Source of the DNA: Amycolatopsis sp. GM8
GTDB taxonomy: Bacteria; Actinomycetota; Actinomycetes; Mycobacteriales; Pseudonocardiaceae
Direction of reading: 5' to 3'
Assembly: GCF_021653975.1 (NCBI RefSeq)
Contig: NZ_JAJKFK010000001.1
Span: 558,001-622,000, forward strand
Length of the DNA: 64,000 nt
Both the position numbers and the translations under genes were made by a program. The notes beneath the pieces were generated by a model, which worked only from the letters and a program-made list of their open reading frames with translations, searched no databases and was not told the origin of the DNA. Positions 7,684-17,145 of the stretch are shown one piece after another; position 1 is the stretch's first letter, and each line of letters starts with the position of its first letter.

Positions 7684-9078
7684 TCAGGCGACCCCGTTGG
7701 CAGCATCGAGGAGATCTTTGAGCTCGCTCGTGATCGCGTCGGCGAGCGGCCACAGTTGTGGAACGAGTTCTCGCGCACCGAGGAGACCCACGTCCACCCG
7801 GCCCGCATTGGAGATCACGGTGACGTTCAGGCCGGCGCCGTGGAACACCGGGCCGAGCGGGTAGAGCCCGGTGACCTTCGCGCCGAGCAGGTACAGCGGC
7901 ATCGGCGGGCCCGGCACGTTCGAGATGACCAGGTTGTGCACCACCGGATGCTTCTCGGCCAGGCGCAGCGCCGCGTAGGCCCGCGCGGCGAAGCCGAAGA
8001 TCCGTGGCCCGGCGAACTGCGCCCAGTCCTGCAGCATGTCCGGCCTGATGGTGAAGTGGTGCTCCTTCGCGACCCGGTTGCTCTCCGCGATCGCGTGCAC
8101 GCGGGCCACGGGATCGGCCAGCTGGGTGGGCAGCGCGGCGAAGAACGCGGAGACCTTGTTGCTGCCGGCGTCCGTCTCGGTGCGGTCCTGGACCGACACC
8201 GGGACCGTCGCGACCAACGGCTCGTCCGGTAGCTCGCCGCGCGCCTGCAGGTACCGGCGCAGCGCGCCCGCGCACAGGGCGAGCACCACGTCGTTGACCG
8301 TCACCGAGAACGCGTTCTTCACCGCCTTCACCTCGTCGAGGTCGAGGCTCGTGTACGCGACCGTGCGCAGGCCGGTGATGGTGCTGTTGAACGAGGTGCG
8401 CGGGGCGGTGAACGGCACCGGCATCCCGGTGCGCTTGAGCGCGCGGCCGATCCAGCGCGGGGCGACGGCCAGCAGGTCGGGCAGCAGTTTCGCGATCTCG
8501 GCCGGCCGTCGTGCCAGCGAGGCGACGCTGTTGCGCAGTAGTTCGAGATCGCTGGGCGGCGCCGGGTTGCGCTCCGTCTCCGGCAGCGGCGGCAGCGAGT
8601 CCGGGTCGAGCCCGCACAGGTACGCGATCAGGTTCGCACCGCTGACCCCGTCGACCGTGGCGTGGTGCATCTTCAGCAGCGCCGCGATCCCGCCGTCGGG
8701 CAGGCCCTCGATGACGTACATCTCCCACAGCGGGCGCGCCCGGTCCAGCGGCTGGCTCGCGAAGTGGGCGCACAGTTCGGCGAGGGTTTCCCGGTCGCCG
8801 GGGCTGGGCACCGCGACCCGGTGCACGTGCCTGTCGACGTCGAACGTCTCGTCTTCGACCCACACCGGGTGCAGCAGGTTCAGCGGCGAATTGTGCAGTT
8901 TCCGGCGGAATTCCGGAATCGCCGAGACGCGTTCGGCGAGCTTTTCCCGGAACGCGGTGAACGAGTATCCGCCCGGCATCGTCGAGCCGTCGAGCGTGAG
9001 CAGGCCGCAAATGTGCAGCACCTGCGAAGGCGTTTCCAGGTAGAGGAAACTGGCATCGAGGCCACTGAGCGGTTGCAC
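7684..9078 (-). CDS. Wax ester synthase / diacylglycerol acyltransferase (WS/DGAT)
   Basis: A 464-aa acyltransferase that esterifies diacylglycerol or fatty alcohols with acyl-CoA to make storage lipid at the membrane. The catalytic HHxxxDG motif is intact at His138-His139 to Asp143-Gly144. The family's C-terminal NVPGPP motif appears as SNVPGPPMPLY. Length is normal for Tgs proteins. GTG 9078 begins MQPLSGLDASFLYLE, a typical family N terminus. It is transcribed away from the adjacent esterase gene, with only 36 bases between the starts. Storage of acyl-CoA released by steroid catabolism is a plausible role. Confidence 0.93.
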   Translation of the reverse strand: MQPLSGLDASFLYLETPSQVLHICGLLTLDGSTMPGGYSFTAFREKLAERVSAIPEFRRKLHNSPLNLLHPVWVEDETFDVDRHVHRVAVPSPGDRETLAELCAHFASQPLDRARPLWEMYVIEGLPDGGIAALLKMHHATVDGVSGANLIAYLCGLDPDSLPPLPETERNPAPPSDLELLRNSVASLARRPAEIAKLLPDLLAVAPRWIGRALKRTGMPVPFTAPRTSFNSTITGLRTVAYTSLDLDEVKAVKNAFSVTVNDVVLALCAGALRRYLQARGELPDEPLVATVPVSVQDRTETDAGSNKVSAFFAALPTQLADPVARVHAIAESNRVAKEHHFTIRPDMLQDWAQFAGPRIFGFAARAYAALRLAEKHPVVHNLVISNVPGPPMPLYLLGAKVTGLYPLGPVFHGAGLNVTVISNAGRVDVGLLGARELVPQLWPLADAITSELKDLLDAANGVA

Positions 9079-9114
9079 AAGACCAGACTAATGCGGGCAT
9101 TTACGATCTGACAT

Positions 9115-10350
9115 ATGCGACCGCGTTTCCTCACCCGTCGGGCGGTTCAGCTCGCGCTGACCGCGAACGCAATGCGTCCCGTGCCGGGGGCGCGCGCCGC
9201 GATCCCCGCCTTCTTCGCGGGCTGGCTCACCGGCGAGCTCGCGCCACACCTGCTCGCGCTGACCGTCGCCGACACGGCGGCGCACGTCGCCCGCTACGGT
9301 GCGCGCACCACTGCGGATCGCGTGGCGCTCGCTCTCGCGGGTGCGTCCGCGGCGGGCCTCGGCGCGCTGATCGCCGACGCGCAGCGGGCCCGCGGCCAGG
9401 TCGAGCAGGCACTGGCCGAGGCGCTCGGCCCGAAGTACCTGCAGGACCTGCGGCGCCCGGCGGACCCGAAGGACCTCGCGACCCCGTGGGGCCAACTGGT
9501 GCTGCCGTTCCGGATGCGCGACCCGGATGTCCGCCGCGACCGCGACGTGGCGTACGCGCCGGGTGGCAAGCGGTTCCTGATGGACATCTACCGTCCGAAG
9601 GAGCCGGTCCGCGGCCGGCCGGTGCTGCTGCAGATCCACGGCGGCGCGTGGATGGTCGACAGCAAGGACCACCAGGGCATCCCGCTGATGCTGCACATGG
9701 CGCGCCGCGGGTGGGTGTGCGTCGCGATCAACTACCCGCTCTCGCCCGCGGCGCACTGGCCGGAGCACATGATCGCGGTCAAGCGAGCCGTCGCGTGGAT
9801 CCGCGAACACATCTCCGGCTACGGCGGCGACCCGTCGTTCCTCGCCGCCACCGGCGGTTCCGCAGGCGGGCATCTAGCGGCGCTGCTCGCGCTGACCCCG
9901 AACGATCCCGGGCTGCAACCGGGGTTCGAGGAGGCGGACACGGCCATCCAGGCGTGCGTGCCGCTGTACGGCATCTACGACTTCGCGGCGACGACCGGCT
10001 CGCACGCGAGCGAGTACCGGCTGACGTCCTTGCTCGCGCGGTATGTGGTCGGCAAGGACCCGGTGGAGTACCTCGACGACTACGTCGCCGCGTCGCCCCT
10101 AGACCGCGTCAACGACAAGGCGCCGCCGTTCTTCGTGCTGCACGGCGAGCGCGACACGATGGTGCCCGTGCCGGAGGCGCGCGAGTTCGTCCGGCGGCTG
10201 CGCGAGGTGTCCCCGAATCCCGTTGCCTACGCGGAACTTCCCGGCGCGCAGCACGCGTTCGACGTCTTCCCGTCCATCCGCACCGCCCACGCGGTCCGCG
10301 GCATCGAGCGGTTCCTGGACTGGACTTATCTGCGCTCACTGACCGGATGA
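9115..10350 (+). CDS. Alpha/beta-hydrolase esterase (hormone-sensitive lipase type, LipC-like)
   Basis: A 411-aa esterase. The oxyanion motif HGGAWM lies near residue 179 and the nucleophile Ser249 is in GGSAGG. The acid HGERDTMVP is near 345 and the histidine is in GAQHAFDVF. The first 140 residues are a hydrophobic/alanine-rich extension, so it may be membrane associated. Such enzymes hydrolyse short acyl esters. It is divergent from the WS/DGAT gene, as is common for lipid turnover pairs. ATG 9115 is the only sensible start. Substrate is not deducible. Confidence 0.88.
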   Translation: MRPRFLTRRAVQLALTANAMRPVPGARAAIPAFFAGWLTGELAPHLLALTVADTAAHVARYGARTTADRVALALAGASAAGLGALIADAQRARGQVEQALAEALGPKYLQDLRRPADPKDLATPWGQLVLPFRMRDPDVRRDRDVAYAPGGKRFLMDIYRPKEPVRGRPVLLQIHGGAWMVDSKDHQGIPLMLHMARRGWVCVAINYPLSPAAHWPEHMIAVKRAVAWIREHISGYGGDPSFLAATGGSAGGHLAALLALTPNDPGLQPGFEEADTAIQACVPLYGIYDFAATTGSHASEYRLTSLLARYVVGKDPVEYLDDYVAASPLDRVNDKAPPFFVLHGERDTMVPVPEAREFVRRLREVSPNPVAYAELPGAQHAFDVFPSIRTAHAVRGIERFLDWTYLRSLTG

Positions 10351-10461
10351 CAACGGGTGGTTGAGCACCTGCGGCTCGCCCAGGAGCTGGCCCGCGACCT
10401 GGCAGGCGATCCAGAAGAGGGACCCAGTTCCCGCGAGCGCACCGAACCCGCGCCCGGTGAT
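10336..10461 (-). pseudogene. Possible 3' remnant of a lost membrane-protein gene
   Basis: Read on the minus strand, 41 codons between an in-frame TAG and a TGA encode a hydrophobic stretch containing GFGALAGTGSLFWIACQ and ending in NHPLSSGQ. Third positions are very GC-rich, as in real genes here, and the composition (Phe, Trp, Ile, Asn) is unlike that of random GC-rich frames. There is no start codon. I infer a decayed C-terminal fragment; it could be chance. Apart from this, 10351-10516 holds nothing I can support. Confidence 0.3.
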
Positions 10462-10516
10462 CTACTCGACCAGACCTTGAGCCAGCGTTGTCCAAGGCCT
10501 GGCACTGTCGGCACTG

Positions 10517-11077
10517 GTGCAAGCTGTAACCAGCAACTATCACGACCTTCGTCTCGTCAACTCGCTGCGCGTCGTCGTCGACTTCCTGACGATTTTGGCG
10601 ATATGGCAGGAATACATGGTGGGGGCGACCATCTTCGCGTGGGTGCCGACCGTGCTGGACTCGATGGTGCCCTTCGCTCTGGGGGCCGTGCAGTTCGCCC
10701 TGTGCACGTCTCTCCGCAGCGGGTTCGGCACATACCTGCTGGAAGCGACGGGGACGATCACGATAGGCACCGTCGCCTATGCCAACTTCGCCTTTCACGC
10801 CCGGCGCGGGTTCCGCAGCAACCAGTCATCTTACCGTTTCTTCCGGCCCCATGTCCGCTTCGGTTTGCTGTGCTGCGTCTGCGGGTTCATCGGCATCACG
10901 TCCCTCTGGCTTATCGGCGAACTGTCCGGACTCTCGAACAACGAGCACTACCAGATTCTCGCCGGTGGATTGGGTGCGCTGTGCCCGGCGGCCCTGGTGC
11001 TCCATTTCATCCCGCACTGGAATGGGGCCATCGCGAAAGCCCGCAGAAGCACGAAGGACTCCGCAATTCCCCGGTAA
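10517..11077 (+). CDS. Hypothetical multi-spanning membrane protein
   Basis: A 186-aa protein with four or five hydrophobic segments (around 16-37, 44-68, 76-98, 117-139, 150-167). I do not recognise the family. GTG 10517 is the only start in the frame, but the frame is open for 12 more codons upstream and those read as hydrophobic protein sequence (ASVVQGLALSAL). The gene may therefore be 5'-truncated, consistent with the possible decay just upstream. Its sequence is somewhat less GC-biased than its neighbours. Confidence 0.6.
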   Translation: MQAVTSNYHDLRLVNSLRVVVDFLTILAIWQEYMVGATIFAWVPTVLDSMVPFALGAVQFALCTSLRSGFGTYLLEATGTITIGTVAYANFAFHARRGFRSNQSSYRFFRPHVRFGLLCCVCGFIGITSLWLIGELSGLSNNEHYQILAGGLGALCPAALVLHFIPHWNGAIAKARRSTKDSAIPR

Positions 11078-11101
11078 CCGCGCGACCGACCTCGATGGGG
11101 G

Positions 11102-12187
11102 CTACGACAGCGCGTCCAGCGGTGTGCGGGCGCCCGGCGCGACGGGTAGCCAGCCGTCCGGGGTAGGGCGGAAGAGATACCAGCGGTGGTCCTTCCCCAG
11201 CCGCAGCTGCACATCGCCGCGGGTGAGGCGGTTGCGCCAGAGCTGAGTCTCACCGGGTAGGTCGGCATCGTCCAATTCGGACTGTGCTTCGAACAGTGCG
11301 GCGCGCGGAGGCTGCCACGACTCGCGCAGTGCAGCGAGGCCGCCGCGACCCGCCGCGCGCCACGCGGCGACCCAGGCCGCCGGCACGTCGGGAGAACCTC
11401 GCCGGGCCAGGTCTTCCTGCAGTGTCAGCGGTTCCGGATCGCCGCCGGTCAACAGGTCCAGAGCGCGAGCGGCCGCGTCGGCGGCGAGCGACGACAGCGT
11501 CGACGCACTCAACGCCGAACCCGGAGGCGGCGCACCGAGCGGTGCCGGCTCACCCGGCCCGGCAGGCGCCTCGGGCAGGGCGGGGACCGCGGAAGGCTTG
11601 CGGGCAAAGGCTTCCTTCGGCGTCAGGCCGGGCTCCTCGACGACCACCGTGGCCCGCGACCGCCGCGAACGCAGCTCCGAAAGCACCGCCTCCCGCCCGC
11701 GTCCGCGCAACAGGAACAGCACGAACGGATCGGCGTCCACCTCGTCCGCGACCAGATAGCACACCGCAGCCGAATGCTTGCACGGGTCCGCGGTGTCCGG
11801 GCACGAGCACCGCGGCCGCAGCTCGCCGGGGCCGGGCAACAGATCGACGCCCGACTCGCGCGCGTGCGACGCGAGGTCCGTCGGCAGCTCGCCGTCGAGC
11901 AGCGCCGCCGTGTGCCCGAGCCGCCTGCCGATCAGCTCCAGCAACGTTTCCCAGTCCTGGTCGGAAAACTTGTGGGTCCCGATCTTGACCCGGTACGGCA
12001 CGGACCGGCTGCCCTGCACCCACGCCCGGATCTCGCCCGCCGTCACGTCGAGCGCGCTCACCCGCCCCTTGCGCGCGTACGTGCGCCCGCGCGGCAACCG
12101 GTTCGGATCCAGCTTCGCGCGGCCCTCCAGTGCCTCGACCCACGCGCGGCCCCACCAGGTCGCGCCGAAGGTCCGGCGCGGCGTCAT
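11102..12187 (-). CDS. SWIM zinc-finger protein paired with a SNF2 helicase
   Basis: A 361-aa protein with a SWIM motif near residue 127: CSCPDTADPCKH (C-x-C-x6-C-x-H). Such domains bind DNA or protein partners. The N terminus, TWWGRAWVEALEG, is typical of the SWIM proteins encoded beside bacterial SNF2 helicases, as with Rv2102/Rv2101 (helZ). ATG 12187 overlaps the helicase stop by four bases, so the two are co-translated and probably act together. The middle is Pro/Ala-rich. Cellular role unknown. Confidence 0.87.
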   Translation of the reverse strand: MTPRRTFGATWWGRAWVEALEGRAKLDPNRLPRGRTYARKGRVSALDVTAGEIRAWVQGSRSVPYRVKIGTHKFSDQDWETLLELIGRRLGHTAALLDGELPTDLASHARESGVDLLPGPGELRPRCSCPDTADPCKHSAAVCYLVADEVDADPFVLFLLRGRGREAVLSELRSRRSRATVVVEEPGLTPKEAFARKPSAVPALPEAPAGPGEPAPLGAPPPGSALSASTLSSLAADAAARALDLLTGGDPEPLTLQEDLARRGSPDVPAAWVAAWRAAGRGGLAALRESWQPPRAALFEAQSELDDADLPGETQLWRNRLTRGDVQLRLGKDHRWYLFRPTPDGWLPVAPGARTPLDALS

Positions 12188-14934
12188 CGCTGCTCACCCA
12201 GGTGCACAAGATCGGCGAGCTCGTCGTCGGACAGCTCGGTGAGCCAGTCCTCCCCCGCCCCCACCACGGCTTCGGCCAGCCCGCGCTTGGCCTCCAGCAC
12301 CGTCGCGATGCGGTCTTCGAGCGTGCCCTCCGCGATCAGCCGGTGCACCTGCACCGGCCGGTCCTGCCCGATCCGGTACGCGCGGTCCGTCGCCTGGTCC
12401 TCGACGGCCGGGTTCCACCACCGGTCGTAGTGGATGACATGCGTCGCGCGGGTCAGGTTCAAGCCCACGCCGCCTGCTTTGAGGGACAACAGGAACACCG
12501 GGATGTCGCCGGACTGGAACCGTTGCACCATCTCCTCGCGGCGGCGCACGGAAGTCGCGCCGGACAGCAGTTCCACCGGCAGCCCGCGCTCGCCCAGCCG
12601 GGCCGCGAGGAGCTTGCACAACTGCACGTACTGGCTGAACACCAGCACGCTGTCGCCCTCGTCGAGGATCACGTCGAGCAGTTCCTCGAACGCGGCGAGC
12701 TTGCCCGAGCGGCCGGTGAGCGGCCCGGGCTGCTTGAGGTACTGCGCCGGGTGGTTGCAGATCTGCTTGAGCTCGGTGAGCAGTTTCAGCACCTGCCCAC
12801 GCCGCTGCACGCCCTTCGACTCGCGGATCACCGCCAGGTTCTCCCGCACGACCGCCTCGTACAGCGTCGCCTGCTCGGTGGTGAGCGGCACGAACCGGTC
12901 GGTCTCGGTCTTGCGCGGCAGCTCCGGCGCGATATCCGGGTCGGTTTTGCGGCGGCGCAACAGGAACGGGCGGACGGTCGCGGCGAGCCGTTCGGTGCTC
13001 GCCTTGTCCCGGTCACGTTCGACCGGCCGAGCGATCGTGCGGCGGAAATGCTCCAGGGTGCCCAGCAGGCCCGGCGTCGTCCAGTCCACAATGGACCACA
13101 GTTCGGTGAGCCGGTTCTCCATCGGGGTGCCGGTGAGCGCGACCCGCGCGGCGGCCGGGATGCGGCGAAGTTCCTTCGCTGTCAGGGAAAGCGGGTTCTT
13201 CACGTGCTGGGCTTCGTCCGCGGCGACGAGTCCCCAGCCGACCTCGGCAAGCGCTTCCCGGTCGCGCCGCAGCACGCCGTAGGTGGCGAGCACGACCTCG
13301 TCCGGCGCGACCTCGTCCAGATGCCTGCTGCCGCCGTGAAAGCGGCGCACCGGAACACCAGGCGCGAACTTCGCGAACTCGCGCTCCCAGTTGCCCAGCA
13401 GGGAGGTCGGGCACAGCACGAGCGTCGGCCCGGCGGCGAGCGCGCGCCGGTGCAGGTGCAGCGCGATGAGCTGGATCGTCTTGCCCAGCCCCATGTCGTC
13501 GGCGAGGATGCCGCCGAGCCCCAGCTCGGTCATCTCGGCGAGCCAGCCCAGCCCGGTGCGCTGGTACGGCCGCAGCGTCGCCTGCAGGTCCGCCGGGACG
13601 TCTACTGTGGATGGTCCACGGCGGATCCGGTCAAGCAGACCGGAAAGCGCTTTCGGCGCGGAGAACTCCAGCCGCTCACCGCCGACCTCCAGTGTGCCCG
13701 TCAGAGCCGCCGCGAGCGCCTCGGCCGCGCTCACCTCGCCGGACGAGCGCCGCCGCAGCTTCGCGAGCATGGCCGGGTCGACCCGGACCCATTGGCCGCG
13801 CAGCCGGATCATCGGCCGCTTCGCCTCCGCCAGCGCGGTGATTTCCGCCTCGGTCAGGTTCTCGCCGCCGACGGACAGCTGCCAGCGGAATTTCAGCAGG
13901 TCCGTCATCCGGAAGACGGCGCCGCCTTCGCTGCCCGGGGCGGGCGTCGCGCTCGCCTTCACCCGGACACCATCGCTGAACATTCCCTTGGGCCACAACA
14001 CTTCCACGCCCGCGGCACTCAGCGCGGAACCAGCCGGGCCGAGCAGCTCGACGAGTTCGTCATCGGTGAAGGCCAGCTCGGCGGGGGCGGCCGCGTCGAG
14101 CGCGCGCCCGAGCGGCTCCCAGGCTCGCGCGCCGCGCCGCAGCGCGATCAGCAGCTGCGCCTCGACCTGGTCGCCGAGCCGGGCCAGCACCGCGTCCGGC
14201 GCGTCCCACAACGTCGCGGCGTCGACCACCAGGCTCGGGTCGATCGCGCTGCGCAGAGCGAGCACCCCGGCGAACTCGGGCTCCTCCTCGCCGCGGATCT
14301 CGACGCGCAACTGCAGGTGCGCCCCGCTCGGCTGCTGCGCGGCAAGCCAGTCGAGGTCCGCCGCGTCCAGCAGGGTCGGCTCCGGCGCGGCGAACGCGGG
14401 GCCGCCCGCGACCACCCTGGCCGCCGGGGTGCGCACCAGCACGTCGGCCGTCGCGTCCCACAGCGCGCGCACGAGGGTCTCGGGCGAGTGCAGGCGCACC
14501 TTTTTCAAGCCTGACAAGGGAAGCGCGTGTGCCTCGGGCGGCAACGCGGCGGCGAGTTCGCGCAGCAGGGTCTCGTCCGTGCCGTCGAGCGGGCCGACCC
14601 GCCAGGCGTCGAGCCCGCCGGAGGTGGCAGTGGGCAGCACCCGGCCGCGGGCGATCAGGTGCAGCGCCGCCTTGACCGCCGCCGACCACGCCGCGATCGC
14701 CGGGCCGTTTTCGGCCGGCGCGGACAGCAGCAGCGGGATCGCCTCGGCCAGCGGCAGCACGTGCGCGTCCACCTTGGCGCGGCCGAACGACCCTCTTTTC
14801 GACGACACGAGTCCCTTGGGCAGTACGAGTTCGACCGGGGTGGGGCCGGCACCGTCACCCCACAGCGCGAGCACGCCTTCGCGCGGCGGATCCGAGGGCA
14901 CGAAGATCGCCCTGGTCTCGGCAGTCAGCTCCAC
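12184..14934 (-). CDS. SNF2-family DEAD/DEAH-box helicase (HelZ-like)
   Basis: A 916-aa ATPase. The N-terminal 430 residues form the bacterial SNF2-associated region. The ATPase core begins with LADDMGLGKTIQ (Walker A, about 478-489). DEAQ lies near 573, SALTGTPMEN-like motif III near 600, and the C-terminal helicase lobe has LSLKAGGVGLNLTRA and QATDRAYRIGQ. These enzymes translocate on double-stranded DNA and remodel bound proteins. The start is GTG 14934. It forms a two-gene unit with the downstream SWIM protein. DNA repair or recombination is the usual suggestion for the family. Confidence 0.93.
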   Translation of the reverse strand: MELTAETRAIFVPSDPPREGVLALWGDGAGPTPVELVLPKGLVSSKRGSFGRAKVDAHVLPLAEAIPLLLSAPAENGPAIAAWSAAVKAALHLIARGRVLPTATSGGLDAWRVGPLDGTDETLLRELAAALPPEAHALPLSGLKKVRLHSPETLVRALWDATADVLVRTPAARVVAGGPAFAAPEPTLLDAADLDWLAAQQPSGAHLQLRVEIRGEEEPEFAGVLALRSAIDPSLVVDAATLWDAPDAVLARLGDQVEAQLLIALRRGARAWEPLGRALDAAAPAELAFTDDELVELLGPAGSALSAAGVEVLWPKGMFSDGVRVKASATPAPGSEGGAVFRMTDLLKFRWQLSVGGENLTEAEITALAEAKRPMIRLRGQWVRVDPAMLAKLRRRSSGEVSAAEALAAALTGTLEVGGERLEFSAPKALSGLLDRIRRGPSTVDVPADLQATLRPYQRTGLGWLAEMTELGLGGILADDMGLGKTIQLIALHLHRRALAAGPTLVLCPTSLLGNWEREFAKFAPGVPVRRFHGGSRHLDEVAPDEVVLATYGVLRRDREALAEVGWGLVAADEAQHVKNPLSLTAKELRRIPAAARVALTGTPMENRLTELWSIVDWTTPGLLGTLEHFRRTIARPVERDRDKASTERLAATVRPFLLRRRKTDPDIAPELPRKTETDRFVPLTTEQATLYEAVVRENLAVIRESKGVQRRGQVLKLLTELKQICNHPAQYLKQPGPLTGRSGKLAAFEELLDVILDEGDSVLVFSQYVQLCKLLAARLGERGLPVELLSGATSVRRREEMVQRFQSGDIPVFLLSLKAGGVGLNLTRATHVIHYDRWWNPAVEDQATDRAYRIGQDRPVQVHRLIAEGTLEDRIATVLEAKRGLAEAVVGAGEDWLTELSDDELADLVHLGEQR

Positions 14935-14976
14935 GTTCTCACGATAGTGTCGGGTGTGTTGGCCGCGTACGGCGCC

Positions 14977-15030
14977 AACTCACCGACGCAGGGAGCAAAC
15001 TCACCGACGTGGCGGGCAAACACGCCCGGG
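14977..15030. repeat. Short 21-bp-period repeat downstream of fadE34
   Basis: AACTCACCGACG occurs at 14977 and again at 14998, and a decayed third copy starts at 15019, so the period is exactly 21 bases. The block fills the gap between the helicase start and the end of the fadE34-type gene. The unit sequence differs from the ACTCGGCG family elsewhere in the window but shares period and intergenic placement. Confidence 0.75.
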
Positions 15031-15033
15031 AGG

Positions 15034-17052
15034 TCAGCGCGGGAGGCCCAGCAGGCGCTCGGCGGCGACGTTGCGGAGCACCTGGGTGGTGCCGCCGGCG
15101 ATGCTCAGGCAGCGGGTGAGCAGGAACTCGTGCTGTGCGGCGGCGTCGACGACACCCGCCGGGCCGAGCAGGTCGAGCACGGTCTCGGCGACCTCCTGCC
15201 GGTGCCGCACGCCGACGAGCTTGCGCACGCTCGACTCCGCCCCCGGGTCCTGTCCTTCCAACCGCCGCAACGTCGACCGCAGGTCGAGCAGCGAGCACGC
15301 CGAGCCGTCGGTCACCAGCGCGCCGAGCCGGTCCAGCAGCGCCGCGTCGGGCGAGTCGACCGCGGCGAGCAGGTCCTCGACGGCCTCCCCGACCGAGGAC
15401 CCGCCGCTCATCGCGACCCGCTCGTTCGCGAGCGTCGTGCGTGCGAGCCGCCAGCCGCCGTCGACCTCGCCGACCACCTGGCCATCGGGCACGAACACGT
15501 GCTCCAGGAACACCTCGTTGAACGCCGGGTCGCCGGTGATCTCCCGCAGCGGCCGGATCTCGATCCCCGCCGACCGCATGTCGACCAGGAAGTACGTGAT
15601 CCCCTTGTGCTTGGGCGCGCCGGAATCCGTGCGGGCGAGGCAGATCGCCCAATCCGCTTCGTGCGCGAGCGAGGTCCACACCTTCTGCCCGGTGAGCGTC
15701 CAGCCACCGTCCACTTTGGTCGCTTTTGTGCGCAGCGACGCCAGGTCCGAACCGGCCTCCGGCTCGGAGAACAGCTGACACCAGGTGATCTCGCCACGCA
15801 GCGTGGCGCCGGCGAACCGGTCTCGCTGCTCCGGCGTGCCGTGTTCGAGGATCGTCGGCACCGCCCACGCGCCGATCACCAGATCAGGGCGGCGGACCCC
15901 GGCGCGCGCGAGTTCCGCGTCGATCACGAGCTGCCGCGCCGGATCGGCGTTCAGTCCGTAGGGTTGCGGCCAGTGCGGCATCAGCAGACCGGTCTCGGCC
16001 AGCCGCACGCGCTGCTCCTCCACCGGCAACGCGGCGATTTCGGCGACCGTCGCGCGCACCTGGGCGTCCTCGCCGATGTCCAGCGCGAGCTGACGGCGTT
16101 CCCCCGCCAGAGCCAGCTTCGCGACCCGGCGCCGCCAGCGGCCCGAACCGCCGAGCAACTGCCGCAGGGTGACCGCGCGCCGGAGATAGCGATGCGCCTC
16201 GTGTTCCCAGGTGAACCCGATCCCGCCGAGCACCTGGATGCAGTCCTTCGCGTTGCCGACCGCGGCATCGAGCGCCCCGGCCGCCGCCACCGCCGCGGCG
16301 AGCGGGTGTTCCCCGCCCGAACGCGCCGCGTCCCACGCGAGCGCCGCGGCGACCTCGGCGCGGCACAGCATCTCCGCACACAACTGCTTGACCGCCTGGA
16401 ATGAGCCAATCGGCCGGCCGAACTGCTCGCGCACCTTGGCGTACTCGGTCGCGGTGCGCACGCACCAGCCCGCGATACCCGAGGCTTCGGCGGCGGCCAG
16501 TGTCGCGGCGAGATCGAGCACCGGCGCGTCGTCGAGCAGGGCGCTGCGCGGAACTTCCAGTGCTAGCTGGAAAAATCCGACGTCACGGGACAGATCGAGC
16601 CCCTCGGCCTTCTCGACCGGTTGCGGCGGCAGCACGAACCAGCCCCGATCGGTGGCGACGATGAGATGCGCCGAGTCGTCGGCGTCGAGGACCGGGTCCG
16701 TCCGTCCCTTCAGGAAGAACCCGGTGTCCGTCGGGGTCGCGACCACCGAGCCGGGTCCCAGCGCGACGGCCGCCCGCGCGCTGCCGTCGGCGAGTAGGGG
16801 CACGAGTTCCTTGGCCGCCAGCGAATCGGGCCGGCGGGCGAGGATCAGTCCGGCGAGGACGGTGCCGAACAGTGGTCCCGGCGCCAGCGCGGCCGCTGCC
16901 TCCGCCAGCCCCACCGCCAGATCGATCACCTCGCCGCCCGCGCCGCCGAGATCCTCCGGCAGCGCGACCGCGCACAGCTCGCCGGGAGCGCCGCCGCGTG
17001 CCCGGACCGATTCGGCCCATGCCCGCTGTTCCGAAGTCACCGCGATGGCCAT
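15034..17052 (-). CDS. fadE34: Two-domain acyl-CoA dehydrogenase FadE34 (ChsE3), steroid side chain
   Basis: A 672-aa protein made of two fused acyl-CoA dehydrogenase domains (about 1-315 and 320-672). Each half has its own signature: REQFGRPIGSFQAVKQL in the first, FSEPEAGSDLASLRTKA in the second. FadE34/ChsE3 replaces a heteromeric ChsE complex and oxidises cholate-type or cholesterol side chains. The assignment is supported by divergence from kstR, exactly as fadE34 sits next to kstR in M. tuberculosis, and by the KstR box 11 bases upstream of ATG 17052. Confidence 0.92.
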   Translation of the reverse strand: MAIAVTSEQRAWAESVRARGGAPGELCAVALPEDLGGAGGEVIDLAVGLAEAAAALAPGPLFGTVLAGLILARRPDSLAAKELVPLLADGSARAAVALGPGSVVATPTDTGFFLKGRTDPVLDADDSAHLIVATDRGWFVLPPQPVEKAEGLDLSRDVGFFQLALEVPRSALLDDAPVLDLAATLAAAEASGIAGWCVRTATEYAKVREQFGRPIGSFQAVKQLCAEMLCRAEVAAALAWDAARSGGEHPLAAAVAAAGALDAAVGNAKDCIQVLGGIGFTWEHEAHRYLRRAVTLRQLLGGSGRWRRRVAKLALAGERRQLALDIGEDAQVRATVAEIAALPVEEQRVRLAETGLLMPHWPQPYGLNADPARQLVIDAELARAGVRRPDLVIGAWAVPTILEHGTPEQRDRFAGATLRGEITWCQLFSEPEAGSDLASLRTKATKVDGGWTLTGQKVWTSLAHEADWAICLARTDSGAPKHKGITYFLVDMRSAGIEIRPLREITGDPAFNEVFLEHVFVPDGQVVGEVDGGWRLARTTLANERVAMSGGSSVGEAVEDLLAAVDSPDAALLDRLGALVTDGSACSLLDLRSTLRRLEGQDPGAESSVRKLVGVRHRQEVAETVLDLLGPAGVVDAAAQHEFLLTRCLSIAGGTTQVLRNVAAERLLGLPR

Positions 17053-17062
17053 GAGATCACTA

Positions 17063-17076
17063 TAGAACGTGTTTCA
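17063..17076. promoter_or_regulatory. KstR operator between fadE34 and kstR
   Basis: TAGAACGTGTTTCA matches T-n-n-A-A-C-n-n-G-T-T-n-n-A at every fixed position. It sits in the divergent gap, 11 bases from the fadE34 start and about 70 from the kstR start, so it can control both, including kstR autoregulation. Confidence 0.92.
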
Positions 17077-17145
17077 GTTTTTCGGCAGGAAGTCCGTTAG
17101 GTAAGCTACGTGACGACGGTGGAACAAGTTTCGGAGCAGAGGTCG

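Noticed and set aside
12130..14514. Plus-strand open frame of nearly 800 codons opposite the helicase
   Set aside because: Antisense of clear SNF2 helicase motifs; product is compositionally random.
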